DNA from: Kribbella turkmenica
Lineage (GTDB): Bacteria; Actinomycetota; Actinomycetes; Propionibacteriales; Kribbellaceae
Length of the DNA stretch: 64,000 nt
Assembly: GCF_004348725.1 (NCBI RefSeq)
Contig: NZ_SMKR01000009.1
Coordinates: 1-64,000, forward strand
Reading direction: 5' to 3'
Position 1 is the first letter of the stretch. Each line of letters starts with the position of its first letter. Made by a program: the position numbers and the translations under genes. The notes beneath the pieces are model-generated. The model worked only from the letters and a program-made list of their open reading frames with translations, had not been told where the DNA came from and searched no databases. Below, in pieces: positions 15,548 through 23,017 of the stretch.

Positions 15548-16990
15548 GTGAGATCAACTGTTGGGCGCATCGCCGCGGCGGCGCTCGCCGCGACCGCGGT
15601 CGTCGCGGCCGTCACCGTGCCGGCCGGGGCGTCGGCCACACCGAGCACGACCGGCACCGCCGGCCACACCGGGCCCACTGGCACCGGCGAGTTCCGCGGG
15701 GTGAACTGGGCGGACCCGAGGGACAACTACGCCGACGACGAGGTGGTCCCGTCCGGTCTGAGTACGGCGGACTCGTACGCGACGACGTACCGGAAGGCGA
15801 CCGGGATCGTCGGCGAGTTCCGCAAAGAGCTGAAGGCGAACACGGTCCGGCTGCCGATCAACCCGTCGAGCGCCGGCACCGACTGGTGGCAGTCCTACCG
15901 GGCCGCGATCGACGCGTCGGTGGCCGGCGGGTTCAAGGTCATCCTCAGCTATTGGGAGGCCGACAACGCCAAGGACGGCCGGGTCGACGACCCGGTGAAG
16001 TACGCGGCGATGTGGGACGCCGTGGTGACGGCGTACGGCAAGAACCCCCGGGTGTACTTCGAGCCGATGAACGAGCCGTTCGGCTACTCGCTCGACGAGT
16101 GGGTGTCGCTCACCTCGTCCTGGATCGCCCGGCACCAGAACGTGCCGCGCGGGCGGATCGTCATCTCGGGCACCGGCTACAACGACAACGTCACCGGCGT
16201 CGGCGCGGCACCGCAGCTCGAGGGCACCCTGCTGTCCCTGCACTTCTACGGCTTCTGGGCGTCGGACGAGAACAAGGCCGCCTGGCTGGCGAACCTGCGG
16301 CCGCGGATCGGCGACTACGGCTGGCGGACGATCATCGACGAGGCCGGCTCGCCGATGACGATCGGGCTGAACTACGGCAACCACGAGGGCAACGTCTACA
16401 CGTCGTACCTCGCGGCGCTCACGCAGGTAGCGCGCGAGCAGAAGATGGGCATCGTCTACTGGCCCGGGCTGCGCACCGGCGACTCGTACTCGATGACGAC
16501 CCAGGTCGGGCCGAAGGACTTGCAGGTCAACAGTCAGAGCGGTCTGGCACAGCTGTGGTGGGGCTGGGGTCTGCTGCGTCAGGAGCCGACGAACGACCTG
16601 CCGCCGGCACCTCCGGGTGAGCCGATCCGCGGCGTCGCCAGCAACCGGTGCGTCGACGTCCCGGGCTTCTCCACCGCCCCCGGTACGGCACTCAACCTGT
16701 GGGACTGCAACAACGGTGGCAACCAGTCGTGGAACTACACCGCCGACAAGCAACTCACCGTCTACGCCGACAAGTGCATGACCGCCGGGGCCGCTGGCAG
16801 TCCGGTCACCATCGAGAACTGCACAGGCGCGCCCAGCCAGGCCTGGAACGTGAACGCCGACCTCACCATCACCAGCGTCGCAAGCCCCGACCTCTGCCTC
16901 GACGCCGCCGGCGGCGGAACGGGCAACGGCACGGCCGTCGATCTCTGGTACTGCAACAACGCCGACAACCAGAAGTGGACCCGCTCCTAG
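15548..16990 (+). CDS. Secreted GH5 endoglucanase/mannanase-like enzyme with ricin-type CBM13
   Basis: 480 residues from GTG 15548 (GGAG upstream; GTG 15530 is also possible). The signal peptide is GRIAAAALAATAVVAAVTVP ending ASA. The GH5 (beta/alpha)8 barrel spans about 40-340: E176 in YFEPMNEPFGY is the acid/base, E265 in TIIDEAGSP the nucleophile, and LHFYGFW (about 230) supplies the conserved His/Tyr. Residues about 358-480 are a ricin-B-like CBM13 with Cys pairs and QxW-like repeats (NRCVDVPG, NQSWNY, DLCLDAAGGGTGNG, NQKWTRS). It would cut beta-1,4-glycans outside the cell. Cellulose, glucan and mannan cannot be separated. The two palindromes in its promoter suggest sugar control. Confidence 0.87.
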   Translation: MRSTVGRIAAAALAATAVVAAVTVPAGASATPSTTGTAGHTGPTGTGEFRGVNWADPRDNYADDEVVPSGLSTADSYATTYRKATGIVGEFRKELKANTVRLPINPSSAGTDWWQSYRAAIDASVAGGFKVILSYWEADNAKDGRVDDPVKYAAMWDAVVTAYGKNPRVYFEPMNEPFGYSLDEWVSLTSSWIARHQNVPRGRIVISGTGYNDNVTGVGAAPQLEGTLLSLHFYGFWASDENKAAWLANLRPRIGDYGWRTIIDEAGSPMTIGLNYGNHEGNVYTSYLAALTQVAREQKMGIVYWPGLRTGDSYSMTTQVGPKDLQVNSQSGLAQLWWGWGLLRQEPTNDLPPAPPGEPIRGVASNRCVDVPGFSTAPGTALNLWDCNNGGNQSWNYTADKQLTVYADKCMTAGAAGSPVTIENCTGAPSQAWNVNADLTITSVASPDLCLDAAGGGTGNGTAVDLWYCNNADNQKWTRS

Positions 16991-16997
16991 CTTGCTC

Positions 16998-17903
16998 CTA
17001 GCCGGCCCGGGCTTCACCGAGAACCTGGTGGACCTGGGCCGTCCCGAGCAGGCGGCGCCTGCGTTCGATGGACTGGCCCCAGGTGGTGCCGAGGAGGATG
17101 AGGGTGGCGCCGGCGGCGGCGGGGACGGTGAAGCGGTCCCCGGCAAGGATGATGCCGATGGCAACGGCCCAGAGAGGCTCGGTGCCGAGGAGGAGGCTGG
17201 CCCGGCTCGCGGAGGTGCGCTGGACTGCCCAGGTCTGGGCGAGGAAGGCGAAGACGCTGCAGAACAGCGCGAGGTAGACCAGTTGCAGCCAGGTGGCCGC
17301 GCCGGCGTCGGTGGGCAGGTGTCCGACGGCCGGTCCGGCGAACAGCGCCGTACCGACCACGGTCTGGACGGTGGTCACCTGCAGCGGCCGGAGGTCGGTC
17401 GCGAGCCGGCCGACGAGGGCGACGTGGGCGGCGCGGACGACGGCTGCCGCGAGCATGAGCAGGTCACCGAGGCCGGGGGCGTGCAGTCCGTCGCCGGACA
17501 TCAGCAGGCCGACGCCGACGATGCACACTCCGGCTGCGAGGAAGAACCTCGGCGGCATCCGGCGGCGGTCCAGCAAGGGCGTGAGGACAAGGGTCAGGCT
17601 GATGATCAGCCCGGCGTTGGCCGCGCTCGTGTGCGTGACGCCGTACGTCTCGAGGACGAGGACCGCGGCCTGGCTCAGTCCGAGCACGCCGCCGACCCTG
17701 AGCTCGCGCCGGCTGACGCGCCGTACGAACAACACCAGCGCCAGCGCGGAGATGCCGTACCGCAGGAACAGCACCGTGAGCACCGGCGTGGACCCGGTCG
17801 CGGTCTTGGCGGCGAGATAGCTCGAGCCCCACACGATCGCGACCAGCAACAACACCATGTCGGTACGGCGGGAGGCGAGCACGGCACAACGGTGGCCGGT
17901 CAC
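16998..17903 (-). CDS. EamA (DMT) family transporter
   Basis: 301 residues with about ten hydrophobic helices in two halves, each an EamA repeat (VLLLVAIVWGSSYLAAKTAT in the first; MLAAAVVRAAHVALVGRLAT in the second). The family exports amino acids and related metabolites. It is divergent from the LysR gene 59 bases away, a common arrangement for a regulator and its exporter. The start is GTG 17903, and an internal ATG at 17858 would still leave the first helix. The 3' end is 7 bases from the convergent GH5 gene. Confidence 0.85.
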   Translation of the reverse strand: MTGHRCAVLASRRTDMVLLLVAIVWGSSYLAAKTATGSTPVLTVLFLRYGISALALVLFVRRVSRRELRVGGVLGLSQAAVLVLETYGVTHTSAANAGLIISLTLVLTPLLDRRRMPPRFFLAAGVCIVGVGLLMSGDGLHAPGLGDLLMLAAAVVRAAHVALVGRLATDLRPLQVTTVQTVVGTALFAGPAVGHLPTDAGAATWLQLVYLALFCSVFAFLAQTWAVQRTSASRASLLLGTEPLWAVAIGIILAGDRFTVPAAAGATLILLGTTWGQSIERRRRLLGTAQVHQVLGEARAG

Positions 17904-17909
17904 GATGCT

Positions 17910-17928
17910 GAAGCCAAGTACCAGCTTC
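17910..17928. promoter_or_regulatory. Possible LysR binding site between EamA and LysR genes
   Basis: GAAGC-N9-GCTTC is a dyad in the 59-base divergent region, in keeping with LysR-type T-N11-A sites, but the arms are only 5 bases. Confidence 0.3.
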
Positions 17929-17950
17929 TTAAGCGATTTTGTAGCAGGCC

Positions 17951-17956
17951 TACAGT
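17951..17956 (+). promoter_or_regulatory. Leaderless -10 element (TACAGT) for the LysR gene
   Basis: TACAGT ends 6 bases before ATG 17963 and there is no ribosome-binding site. Confidence 0.5.
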
Positions 17957-17962
17957 GTCCGT

Positions 17963-18868
17963 ATGGACGAGCGACAGTTGCGAGTGCTTCGGGAAGTCGG
18001 TGAACTGGGCAGCGTCACCGCCGCTGCGGAGGCGCTGCTGGTGACGCCGTCGGCGATCTCCCAGCAGTTGCGGCTGCTCCAGCGCTCGATCCCGGTGCCT
18101 TTGACCGAACGCGACGGCCGACGCGTCGTCCTCACCGACGCCGGTCGCGCGCTCGCGGCCGCGGCCGTCGGCGTGGAGCGCGCGCTGGCCCACGCCCGGC
18201 ACACGGTCGACGAGTTCGTCGAGCAGCCCGACGGGATCGTGTCGGTCGCCGCGTTCCACAGTGCGGCGGCCACTTTCTTCCCGTTGCTGCTGCGCGCCGG
18301 CACGCCACCTCGGCTCAGCCTGCACGACGAGGACGTCCCACAGGACGAGTTCCCCCTGCTCACCCGCGAGTACGACGTCGTCCTCGCTCACCGCCTCGAC
18401 CACGGTGCCGCCTGGCCGGGCACGGTCGCCGTCACCCCGTTGCTCCACGAACCCCTCGACGTGGCGCTGCCAGTCGATCACCCGCTCGCCGCCAAGCGGC
18501 ACCTGACCCCACGCGACGTCGCCGGCGAGCCCTGGGTCACGGTCCACGACGGCTTCCCGCTGATGGCCACCATCGAGGCGATCGGCGCCGCCGCCAACCG
18601 CCGGCTCGACCTCGTGCACCGCATCAACGAGTTCGCGGTCGTCGCGGAGGTGGTGGCCGCGGGCGCCGGCATCGCGCTCATGCCCCGCTGGACCGCCCGC
18701 CGCCACCCGGACGTCGTACTGCGTCCCCTCCGCGGAGTCCACGCCCGCCGGCACATCGACGCCCTCCACCGCCCCGAGCGCACCGCCCGCCAGGCGGTCC
18801 GCACCGTCCTCACCACCCTCCGCCGGTCCGCCACCCACACCCGCCGGACCGACGGACCGCTACTCTGA
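17963..18868 (+). CDS. LysR-family transcriptional regulator
   Basis: 301 residues. The N-terminal winged helix (RQLRVLREVGELGSVTAAAE, then LLVTPSAISQQLRLLQRS) is the LysR DNA-binding domain. The rest (about 90-295) is the two-lobed inducer-binding domain (DVALPVDHPLAAKRHLTPRD; GAGIALMPRW). It probably controls the divergent EamA exporter and itself. The C-terminus is Arg-rich. The start is fixed by the conserved helix and the leaderless promoter. Confidence 0.88.
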   Translation: MDERQLRVLREVGELGSVTAAAEALLVTPSAISQQLRLLQRSIPVPLTERDGRRVVLTDAGRALAAAAVGVERALAHARHTVDEFVEQPDGIVSVAAFHSAAATFFPLLLRAGTPPRLSLHDEDVPQDEFPLLTREYDVVLAHRLDHGAAWPGTVAVTPLLHEPLDVALPVDHPLAAKRHLTPRDVAGEPWVTVHDGFPLMATIEAIGAAANRRLDLVHRINEFAVVAEVVAAGAGIALMPRWTARRHPDVVLRPLRGVHARRHIDALHRPERTARQAVRTVLTTLRRSATHTRRTDGPLL

Positions 18869-18925
18869 GTGCTGACCTGTCACCCGCCCGCGATGGTCTT
18901 TGTCCGTACGGATCTCGAGGGAGTC

Positions 18926-19462
18926 ATGGCAGCAATTCTTCGCCGCACACTCGCGGCATCGATCGTTCTCCTGACCGGAGCGGCCGCGCCCGTCGGCGCC
19001 GCGGCATCGCCGAATTCGAAGGTGGTCACCGCGCACGACGGCCTCCGCGACCTGGAGCCGGACCTGAGCGGGGCCTTCGACCGGGCGCATGGGCTGGCGG
19101 TCCTGGTGTCGCGTGGTGAGTCGACGTCGGCGATCCTGCGGGTGCGCGGGATCGAGCGGTCGGCCGCCGGCCGGTCGTTCGGTGCCCATCTGCACTCCGG
19201 GCCCTGTGTCGCCGGCGACGGCGCGGCGGCCGGTCCGCACTACAACACCGACACCGTCGCCGGGAAGGTCCCGCCCCGGGTGAACCGCAGCACCGAGGTG
19301 TGGCTCGACTTCACCGTCGGCCCGTCCGGGGCCGCCAACGCGATGGCCGTCGTACCCTTCACACCCCTGCCGGGCAACCGCTCGATCGTCATCCACGAGA
19401 AGCCGACCGACCACCACGGCGCCGCCGGTGCCCGCCTGGCCTGCCTGCCGCTGTCGTGGTGA
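18926..19462 (+). CDS. Secreted superoxide dismutase-like protein, apparently copper-only
   Basis: 178 residues from ATG 18926, which has GAGGGAG upstream. The signal peptide is LAASIVLLTGAAAPVGAAAS. The SodC-type fold is shown by GAHLHSGPC (H88, H90, C94), GPHYN (H105) and NRSIVIHEKPTDHHG (H157), then GARLACLPL (C173). These align with the four copper-binding His and the disulfide Cys pair of Cu/Zn SOD. The loop that carries the zinc ligands (H71, H80, D83 in bovine SOD) is replaced by DTVAGKVPPRVNRSTEVW, which has no His. A zinc-free, copper-only enzyme like fungal SOD5 or Mycobacterium SodC is therefore likely, though loss of activity is possible. It would act in the cell envelope. Confidence 0.75.
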   Translation: MAAILRRTLAASIVLLTGAAAPVGAAASPNSKVVTAHDGLRDLEPDLSGAFDRAHGLAVLVSRGESTSAILRVRGIERSAAGRSFGAHLHSGPCVAGDGAAAGPHYNTDTVAGKVPPRVNRSTEVWLDFTVGPSGAANAMAVVPFTPLPGNRSIVIHEKPTDHHGAAGARLACLPLSW

Positions 19463-19532
19463 CCGGCCGGCGATGAGAATTCTGTAATCTTCCGCTCATG
19501 CGGTTCTCCAGGAGGCCTCGCAGGATGTGAGG

Positions 19533-19847
19533 ATGCGGTCTCCACGCCTGATCTACGGGGTTGTCGCCGGCGTGCTGGTGGTGGCCGGGTTCCTGCTGCC
19601 CCGGTTCCTGGCCGACCGGTCGTCACCCGAGCTCGGCGAGACCGTCGTCGTCCCCGCCTCGTCCACGTCGGCGGCACCCACGCCGGCCCCGTCGCCCTCG
19701 CCCACCGTGACGCCGACGCCGACGCCGGCGAAGCCCACGGTGACGGGAACCACCGGTGCCGACCCGGTGTCGCCCCCGCCGGCCCCGACCGCGGGGGACG
19801 ACGATGACGACGACGGCGCGGACGACCCGGACGACGACGATGGGTGA
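19533..19847 (+). CDS. Small anchored protein with acidic tail, upstream of a histidine kinase
   Basis: 104 residues from ATG 19533 (a GTG two codons earlier is possible; AGGAGG lies further upstream at 19510). One N-terminal helix (LIYGVVAGVLVVAGFLLPRF) is followed by a Ser/Thr/Pro-rich stretch and a strongly acidic C-terminus (runs of Asp, about residues 90-104). It overlaps the kinase start by 8 bases, so it is translationally coupled to the two-component system. It may be an extracytoplasmic cation-binding accessory; that is inference from the acidic tail and position. Confidence 0.6.
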   Translation: MRSPRLIYGVVAGVLVVAGFLLPRFLADRSSPELGETVVVPASSTSAAPTPAPSPSPTVTPTPTPAKPTVTGTTGADPVSPPPAPTAGDDDDDDGADDPDDDDG

Positions 19848-21249
19848 TGCCCGGCGGCGGCCGGTGGTCAGCGCCCGGGTGCGGATCATCGGCTGGATGT
19901 ACGGGGTGCTCGCCCTCGCACTGTCCGCGCTGGTCCTCCTCACCTGGCAGGTGCTGGCAGCGCGTGCCGACGCGGCCGCGGACGACGAACTGACCCACGA
20001 GGCGAACAAGTTCCGCGCGTTCGCCACCTCCGCGGAAGCAGCGTCGTTCTCCCGCCCGGAGGCGCTGCTCGACCGCTGGCTGCAGGGCAACCTGCCGGAC
20101 GACTCGGAGGCGCTCTTCTCCATCGTCGACGGCCGCGAGTACCACCGCAGCCAGGGCACCCCGCCCGCCCGGCTCGACACCGACGCCGCCTTCGTCCGGC
20201 GGGTCGGCGGCGCGACCGAGCCGTCGTACGGCTGGGCCGACAGCGCGGCGGGCAAGGTCCGGTACGGCGTCATCCCGGTGCGACTGGGGTCAGCGCCGGT
20301 CCGGGCGCACCTGGTGGTGCTCGAGTTCCGCGACGTCATCGCCCAGCCGTCGATGGACGCGGCCCGGGCGCTGGTGCTCATCGGCGCGATCACGCTGGTG
20401 CTGGCCGGGGGCGCGTGCTGGCTCGTGACCGGGCGCGTGCTCGCACCGATCCGGCAGCTGCGAACGACCGCGGAGCGGATCAGCGACACCGACCTGCGCC
20501 GCCGGATCGATGTCGTCGGCAAGGACGACGTCGCCCAGCTGGCCGGCACGTTCAACACCATGCTGGACCGGTTGGAGGACGCGTTCACCGCGCAGCGGGA
20601 CTTCGTCGACAACGCCGGGCACGAGCTGCGGACGCCGATCACGGTGATCCGCGGTCACCTGGAGCTCATGGGCGCGGATCCGCGCGACCAGGCGGAGACC
20701 AAGGCGCTGCTGCTGGACGAGCTGGCCCGGATGAACCGGATGGTCGACGACCTGTTGGTGCTGGCGAAGAGCGGGCGGCCGGACTTCCTCGAGCTGGGCG
20801 CGGTGAACCTGACCGAGCTCGTGGTCGAGGTGGTCGCGAAGGCGCGGCCGTTGGCGGACCGCGCCTGGCGGGTGGCCGGGACGGCCGACGCGACGATCGT
20901 CGCCGACGGTCAGCGACTGACCCAGGCCCTGATGCAACTCGTGTCCAACGCGGTCCGGCACACCGGGCCCGGCGACCGGATCGAGGTCGGCTCGCACCTG
21001 GACGCCGGCGGGAGCGTGCTGCTGTGGGTCGCCGACACCGGGCCGGGGGTGCCGCCGGCGGACCGGGAGCGGATCTTCGAGCGATTTGCCCGGGGCAACG
21101 ACCAGCGCCGGACCGATGGCGCCGGCCTCGGGCTGGCGATCGTCCGCTCGATCGCGCAGGCGCATGACGGTGAGGTACGGCTGGCGCCCGGTCCCGGCGC
21201 CCGCTTCGAGATGACGCTGCCCGCGGCCGAGGAGGCGATGGCGCGATGA
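19840..21249 (+). CDS. Sensor histidine kinase
   Basis: 469 residues from ATG 19840. Two helices (about 17-37 and 170-190) flank a periplasmic sensor of about 130 residues. A HAMP domain follows (GRVLAPIRQLRTTAERISDT, about 195-245). The H box is NAGHELRTPITVIRGHLELM, with H261 as the phosphorylated residue. The ATPase N box is LMQLVSNAVRHT, the G1 box is VADTGPGVP, and the G2 box is DGAGLGLAIVRSIAQAH. The response regulator gene overlaps by 4 bases. The closely similar pair at 60.1-62.3 kb is a paralogue. Confidence 0.93.
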   Translation: MGDARRRPVVSARVRIIGWMYGVLALALSALVLLTWQVLAARADAAADDELTHEANKFRAFATSAEAASFSRPEALLDRWLQGNLPDDSEALFSIVDGREYHRSQGTPPARLDTDAAFVRRVGGATEPSYGWADSAAGKVRYGVIPVRLGSAPVRAHLVVLEFRDVIAQPSMDAARALVLIGAITLVLAGGACWLVTGRVLAPIRQLRTTAERISDTDLRRRIDVVGKDDVAQLAGTFNTMLDRLEDAFTAQRDFVDNAGHELRTPITVIRGHLELMGADPRDQAETKALLLDELARMNRMVDDLLVLAKSGRPDFLELGAVNLTELVVEVVAKARPLADRAWRVAGTADATIVADGQRLTQALMQLVSNAVRHTGPGDRIEVGSHLDAGGSVLLWVADTGPGVPPADRERIFERFARGNDQRRTDGAGLGLAIVRSIAQAHDGEVRLAPGPGARFEMTLPAAEEAMAR

Positions 21250-21905
21250 ACCGGATCCTGATCGCCGAGGACGAGGAGCGGATCGCGTCCTTCGTCGAAC
21301 GCGGCCTGCGCAGCAACGGGTTCGTGACGACCGTGGTCGGCGACGGCGAGACGGCGTACCAGGAAGGGGCCGGCGGCGCCTACGACCTGTTGATCCTGGA
21401 CATCGGCCTGCCGCGGGTCGACGGCTTCACCGTGCTCCGGCGGTTGCGCGAGGCAAGGGTCACGATGCCGGTGGTGATCCTGACCGCGCGCGACAGCGTG
21501 CGCGACACGGTCGCCGGGCTGGAGGGCGGTGCGGATGACTACATCGCCAAGCCGTTCGCCTTCGAGGAGCTCCTGGCCCGCGTCCGGCTGCGGCTGCGCA
21601 GCGAGGGCACGCCGGACGCCAACATCCTGCAGATCGGCGACCTGAGCCTGGACCTGCGCACCCGGCGTGCCCTGGTCGGCGGCGAGACGGTCGAGCTGAC
21701 CGCGCGGGAGTTCCTGCTGGCCGAGGTGTTCTGCCGTCATCCCGACCAGGTGCTGTCGCGGGAGCAACTGCTGTCCCAGGTCTGGGGGTTCGACTTCGAT
21801 CCCGGGTCCAACGTGGTCGACGTCTACATCCGCTACCTGCGCCGAAAACTCGGCCAGGACCGCATCCAGACCGTCCGCGGCATGGGCTACCGCCTGCTTC
21901 CGTGA
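21246..21905 (+). CDS. OmpR-family response regulator
   Basis: 219 residues. The receiver domain has the acidic pocket (AEDEE), phosphoacceptor D52 in LLILDIGLP, and Lys in DDYIAKPFAFEELLARV. The C-terminal winged helix (VELTAREFLLAEVF, then SREQLLSQVWGFDFDPGSNV and VDVYIRYLRRKLG) binds DNA, usually to direct repeats 11 bases apart. Such repeats lie just after its stop codon (21912-21939). It is co-translated with the kinase by a 4-base overlap (ATGA). Confidence 0.94.
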   Translation: MNRILIAEDEERIASFVERGLRSNGFVTTVVGDGETAYQEGAGGAYDLLILDIGLPRVDGFTVLRRLREARVTMPVVILTARDSVRDTVAGLEGGADDYIAKPFAFEELLARVRLRLRSEGTPDANILQIGDLSLDLRTRRALVGGETVELTAREFLLAEVFCRHPDQVLSREQLLSQVWGFDFDPGSNVVDVYIRYLRRKLGQDRIQTVRGMGYRLLP

Positions 21906-21917
21906 GAGGTTTCTCAC
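21902..21917. other. Dyad at the end of the response regulator gene
   Basis: GTGAGA-GGTT-TCTCAC spans the stop codon and could form a small RNA hairpin. Its right arm is also the first of the direct repeats. Confidence 0.35.
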
Positions 21918-21939
21918 CACCCCCTCAACAGGCTCTCAC
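21912..21939 (+). promoter_or_regulatory. Three direct repeats with 11-base period, likely OmpR-class site
   Basis: TCTCAC (21912), CCTCAA (21923) and TCTCAC (21934) are spaced exactly 11 bases apart. Downstream, CTGGAGG at 21979-21985 with a GTG at 21988 looks like an orphan translation start whose frame soon becomes meaningless, so the gene once served by this promoter may be gone. Nothing else is seen before 22009. Confidence 0.5.
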
Positions 21940-22008
21940 TCCGGGCCGGAGGGGTGAGGTTCACCCCGACCTCCACCTGGAGGAACCGTGTCCTGGTGCT
22001 GCGTCGGC

Positions 22009-22197
22009 TCACTCGGAGTGGATGATGTGCGCGTCCGGACCGGGGAAGAAGAGGGTCTCGCTGTCGGTGTCGGTCCAGTGCACCAGGTACGGCGGGGCGC
22101 CGTCGGGATCGTGGACCTCGACGATCTCGCCCTGCCGCCGGTGGGCCATCACGTGCGTGCCCTCGACGATCACTGTGTCACCCGCCGCCGCCTTCAT
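22009..22197 (-). CDS. DUF1918 domain protein
   Basis: 62 residues, the full length of the family. MKAAAGDTVIVEGTHVMAHR opens a small beta barrel, and GEIVEVHDPDGAPPYLVHW followed by FFPGPDAHIIH is the DUF1918 signature. A GGAGG lies 7 bases before the ATG. Proteins of this family are common singletons in actinobacteria with no assigned function; the fold resembles SH3-type barrels. Confidence 0.9.
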   Translation of the reverse strand: MKAAAGDTVIVEGTHVMAHRRQGEIVEVHDPDGAPPYLVHWTDTDSETLFFPGPDAHIIHSE

Positions 22198-22267
22198 CGG
22201 ACCGCCTCCATAACTCGGTGACTACTCCCTCCCAGCTTGACCCCAGACCCCCGGTCGGCACCAGACG

Positions 22268-22921
22268 TCAGCGGATGTCGGTCGCGAGCCGGGCGGCCAG
22301 GGCGGCGAAGATGCCGGCGCAGACGCGTTCGAGCCGCCGGCGGACGGTGCTGCCGGCGCGCAGGAACCGGTCGGTCAGGCTGCCTGCGAGCAGGCCGACC
22401 GACCCGTCCACGGCGAAACCGATGACCATCAGGATCAGGCCGAGGGCCAGGATCTGCGGGCCGGCCGGCCAGCTGCCCGGACCGGTGCTGATGAACTGTG
22501 GGACGAAGGCCAGGTAGAACAGGATGACCTTCGGGTTGGCGACGTTGGTCAGAACCGCCATCAGGTAGGTCCGGGGCAGCGTCCGCCGCGGCAGGTCGAC
22601 GGCCTCGTCGGTCTCACCGACCTCCCGCCGGCTCGCTCGCCAGGTGAGGTAGGCGAGGTAGATCAGGAACGCCGCCCCGGCGATCCGCACCCCGTCGAGG
22701 ACCTGCGGCGCCGCCTGGATCAGCGCGCCGAGCCCGAGGGCCGCGGCGGCGGTGTGCACCACCAGCCCCGTCGACACCCCGGCCGCCGCGACGACGCCGG
22801 CGCGCCGTCCGCCCGCGGCCGCGTTCGCGGCGATGAACAGCATGTCCGGCCCCGGCACGATGCTCACCACCAGGGCCGCCACCATGAATCCGATCACGAT
22901 CGAGAGCTCCATGCCGTCCAT
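22268..22921 (-). CDS. LysE-family amino-acid exporter
   Basis: 217 residues with six hydrophobic helices. The N-terminal SIVPGPDMLFIAANAAAGGR is the conserved LysE/RhtB motif, and VANPKVILFYLAFVPQF (about 130) is the second family signature. It exports amino acids or similar compounds using the proton gradient. The substrate cannot be read. The start is ATG 22921; a second in-frame ATG follows at codon 4. Confidence 0.88.
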   Translation of the reverse strand: MDGMELSIVIGFMVAALVVSIVPGPDMLFIAANAAAGGRRAGVVAAAGVSTGLVVHTAAAALGLGALIQAAPQVLDGVRIAGAAFLIYLAYLTWRASRREVGETDEAVDLPRRTLPRTYLMAVLTNVANPKVILFYLAFVPQFISTGPGSWPAGPQILALGLILMVIGFAVDGSVGLLAGSLTDRFLRAGSTVRRRLERVCAGIFAALAARLATDIR

Positions 22922-22968
22922 CCTGCCCGGAGCGTGGACGGCTCACGACCCGTTTCCAGCCCGTGGTC

Positions 22969-22974
22969 TAGGCT
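22969..22974 (+). promoter_or_regulatory. -10 element (TAGGCT) for the GH31 gene
   Basis: TAGGCT places the transcription start near 22981, inside the LacI operator that follows, a layout suited to direct repression. Confidence 0.45.
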
Positions 22975-22976
22975 TC

Positions 22977-22992
22977 GTCGAAGCGCTTCGAC
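22977..22992. promoter_or_regulatory. LacI operator 1 (before GH31)
   Basis: GTCGAAGCGCTTCGAC is a perfect 16-base palindrome with the central CG typical of LacI sites. The identical sequence occurs before the GH3 and LacI genes. Confidence 0.8.
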
Positions 22993-23017
22993 ATCCGCTG
23001 CAGGGAGGGCCCGCCCG

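Noticed and set aside
22754-23017. Upstream extension of the GH31 frame to 22754
   Set aside because: The extension runs antisense to LysE and over the LacI operator. ATG 23018 has a strong ribosome-binding site and matches the family N-terminus.
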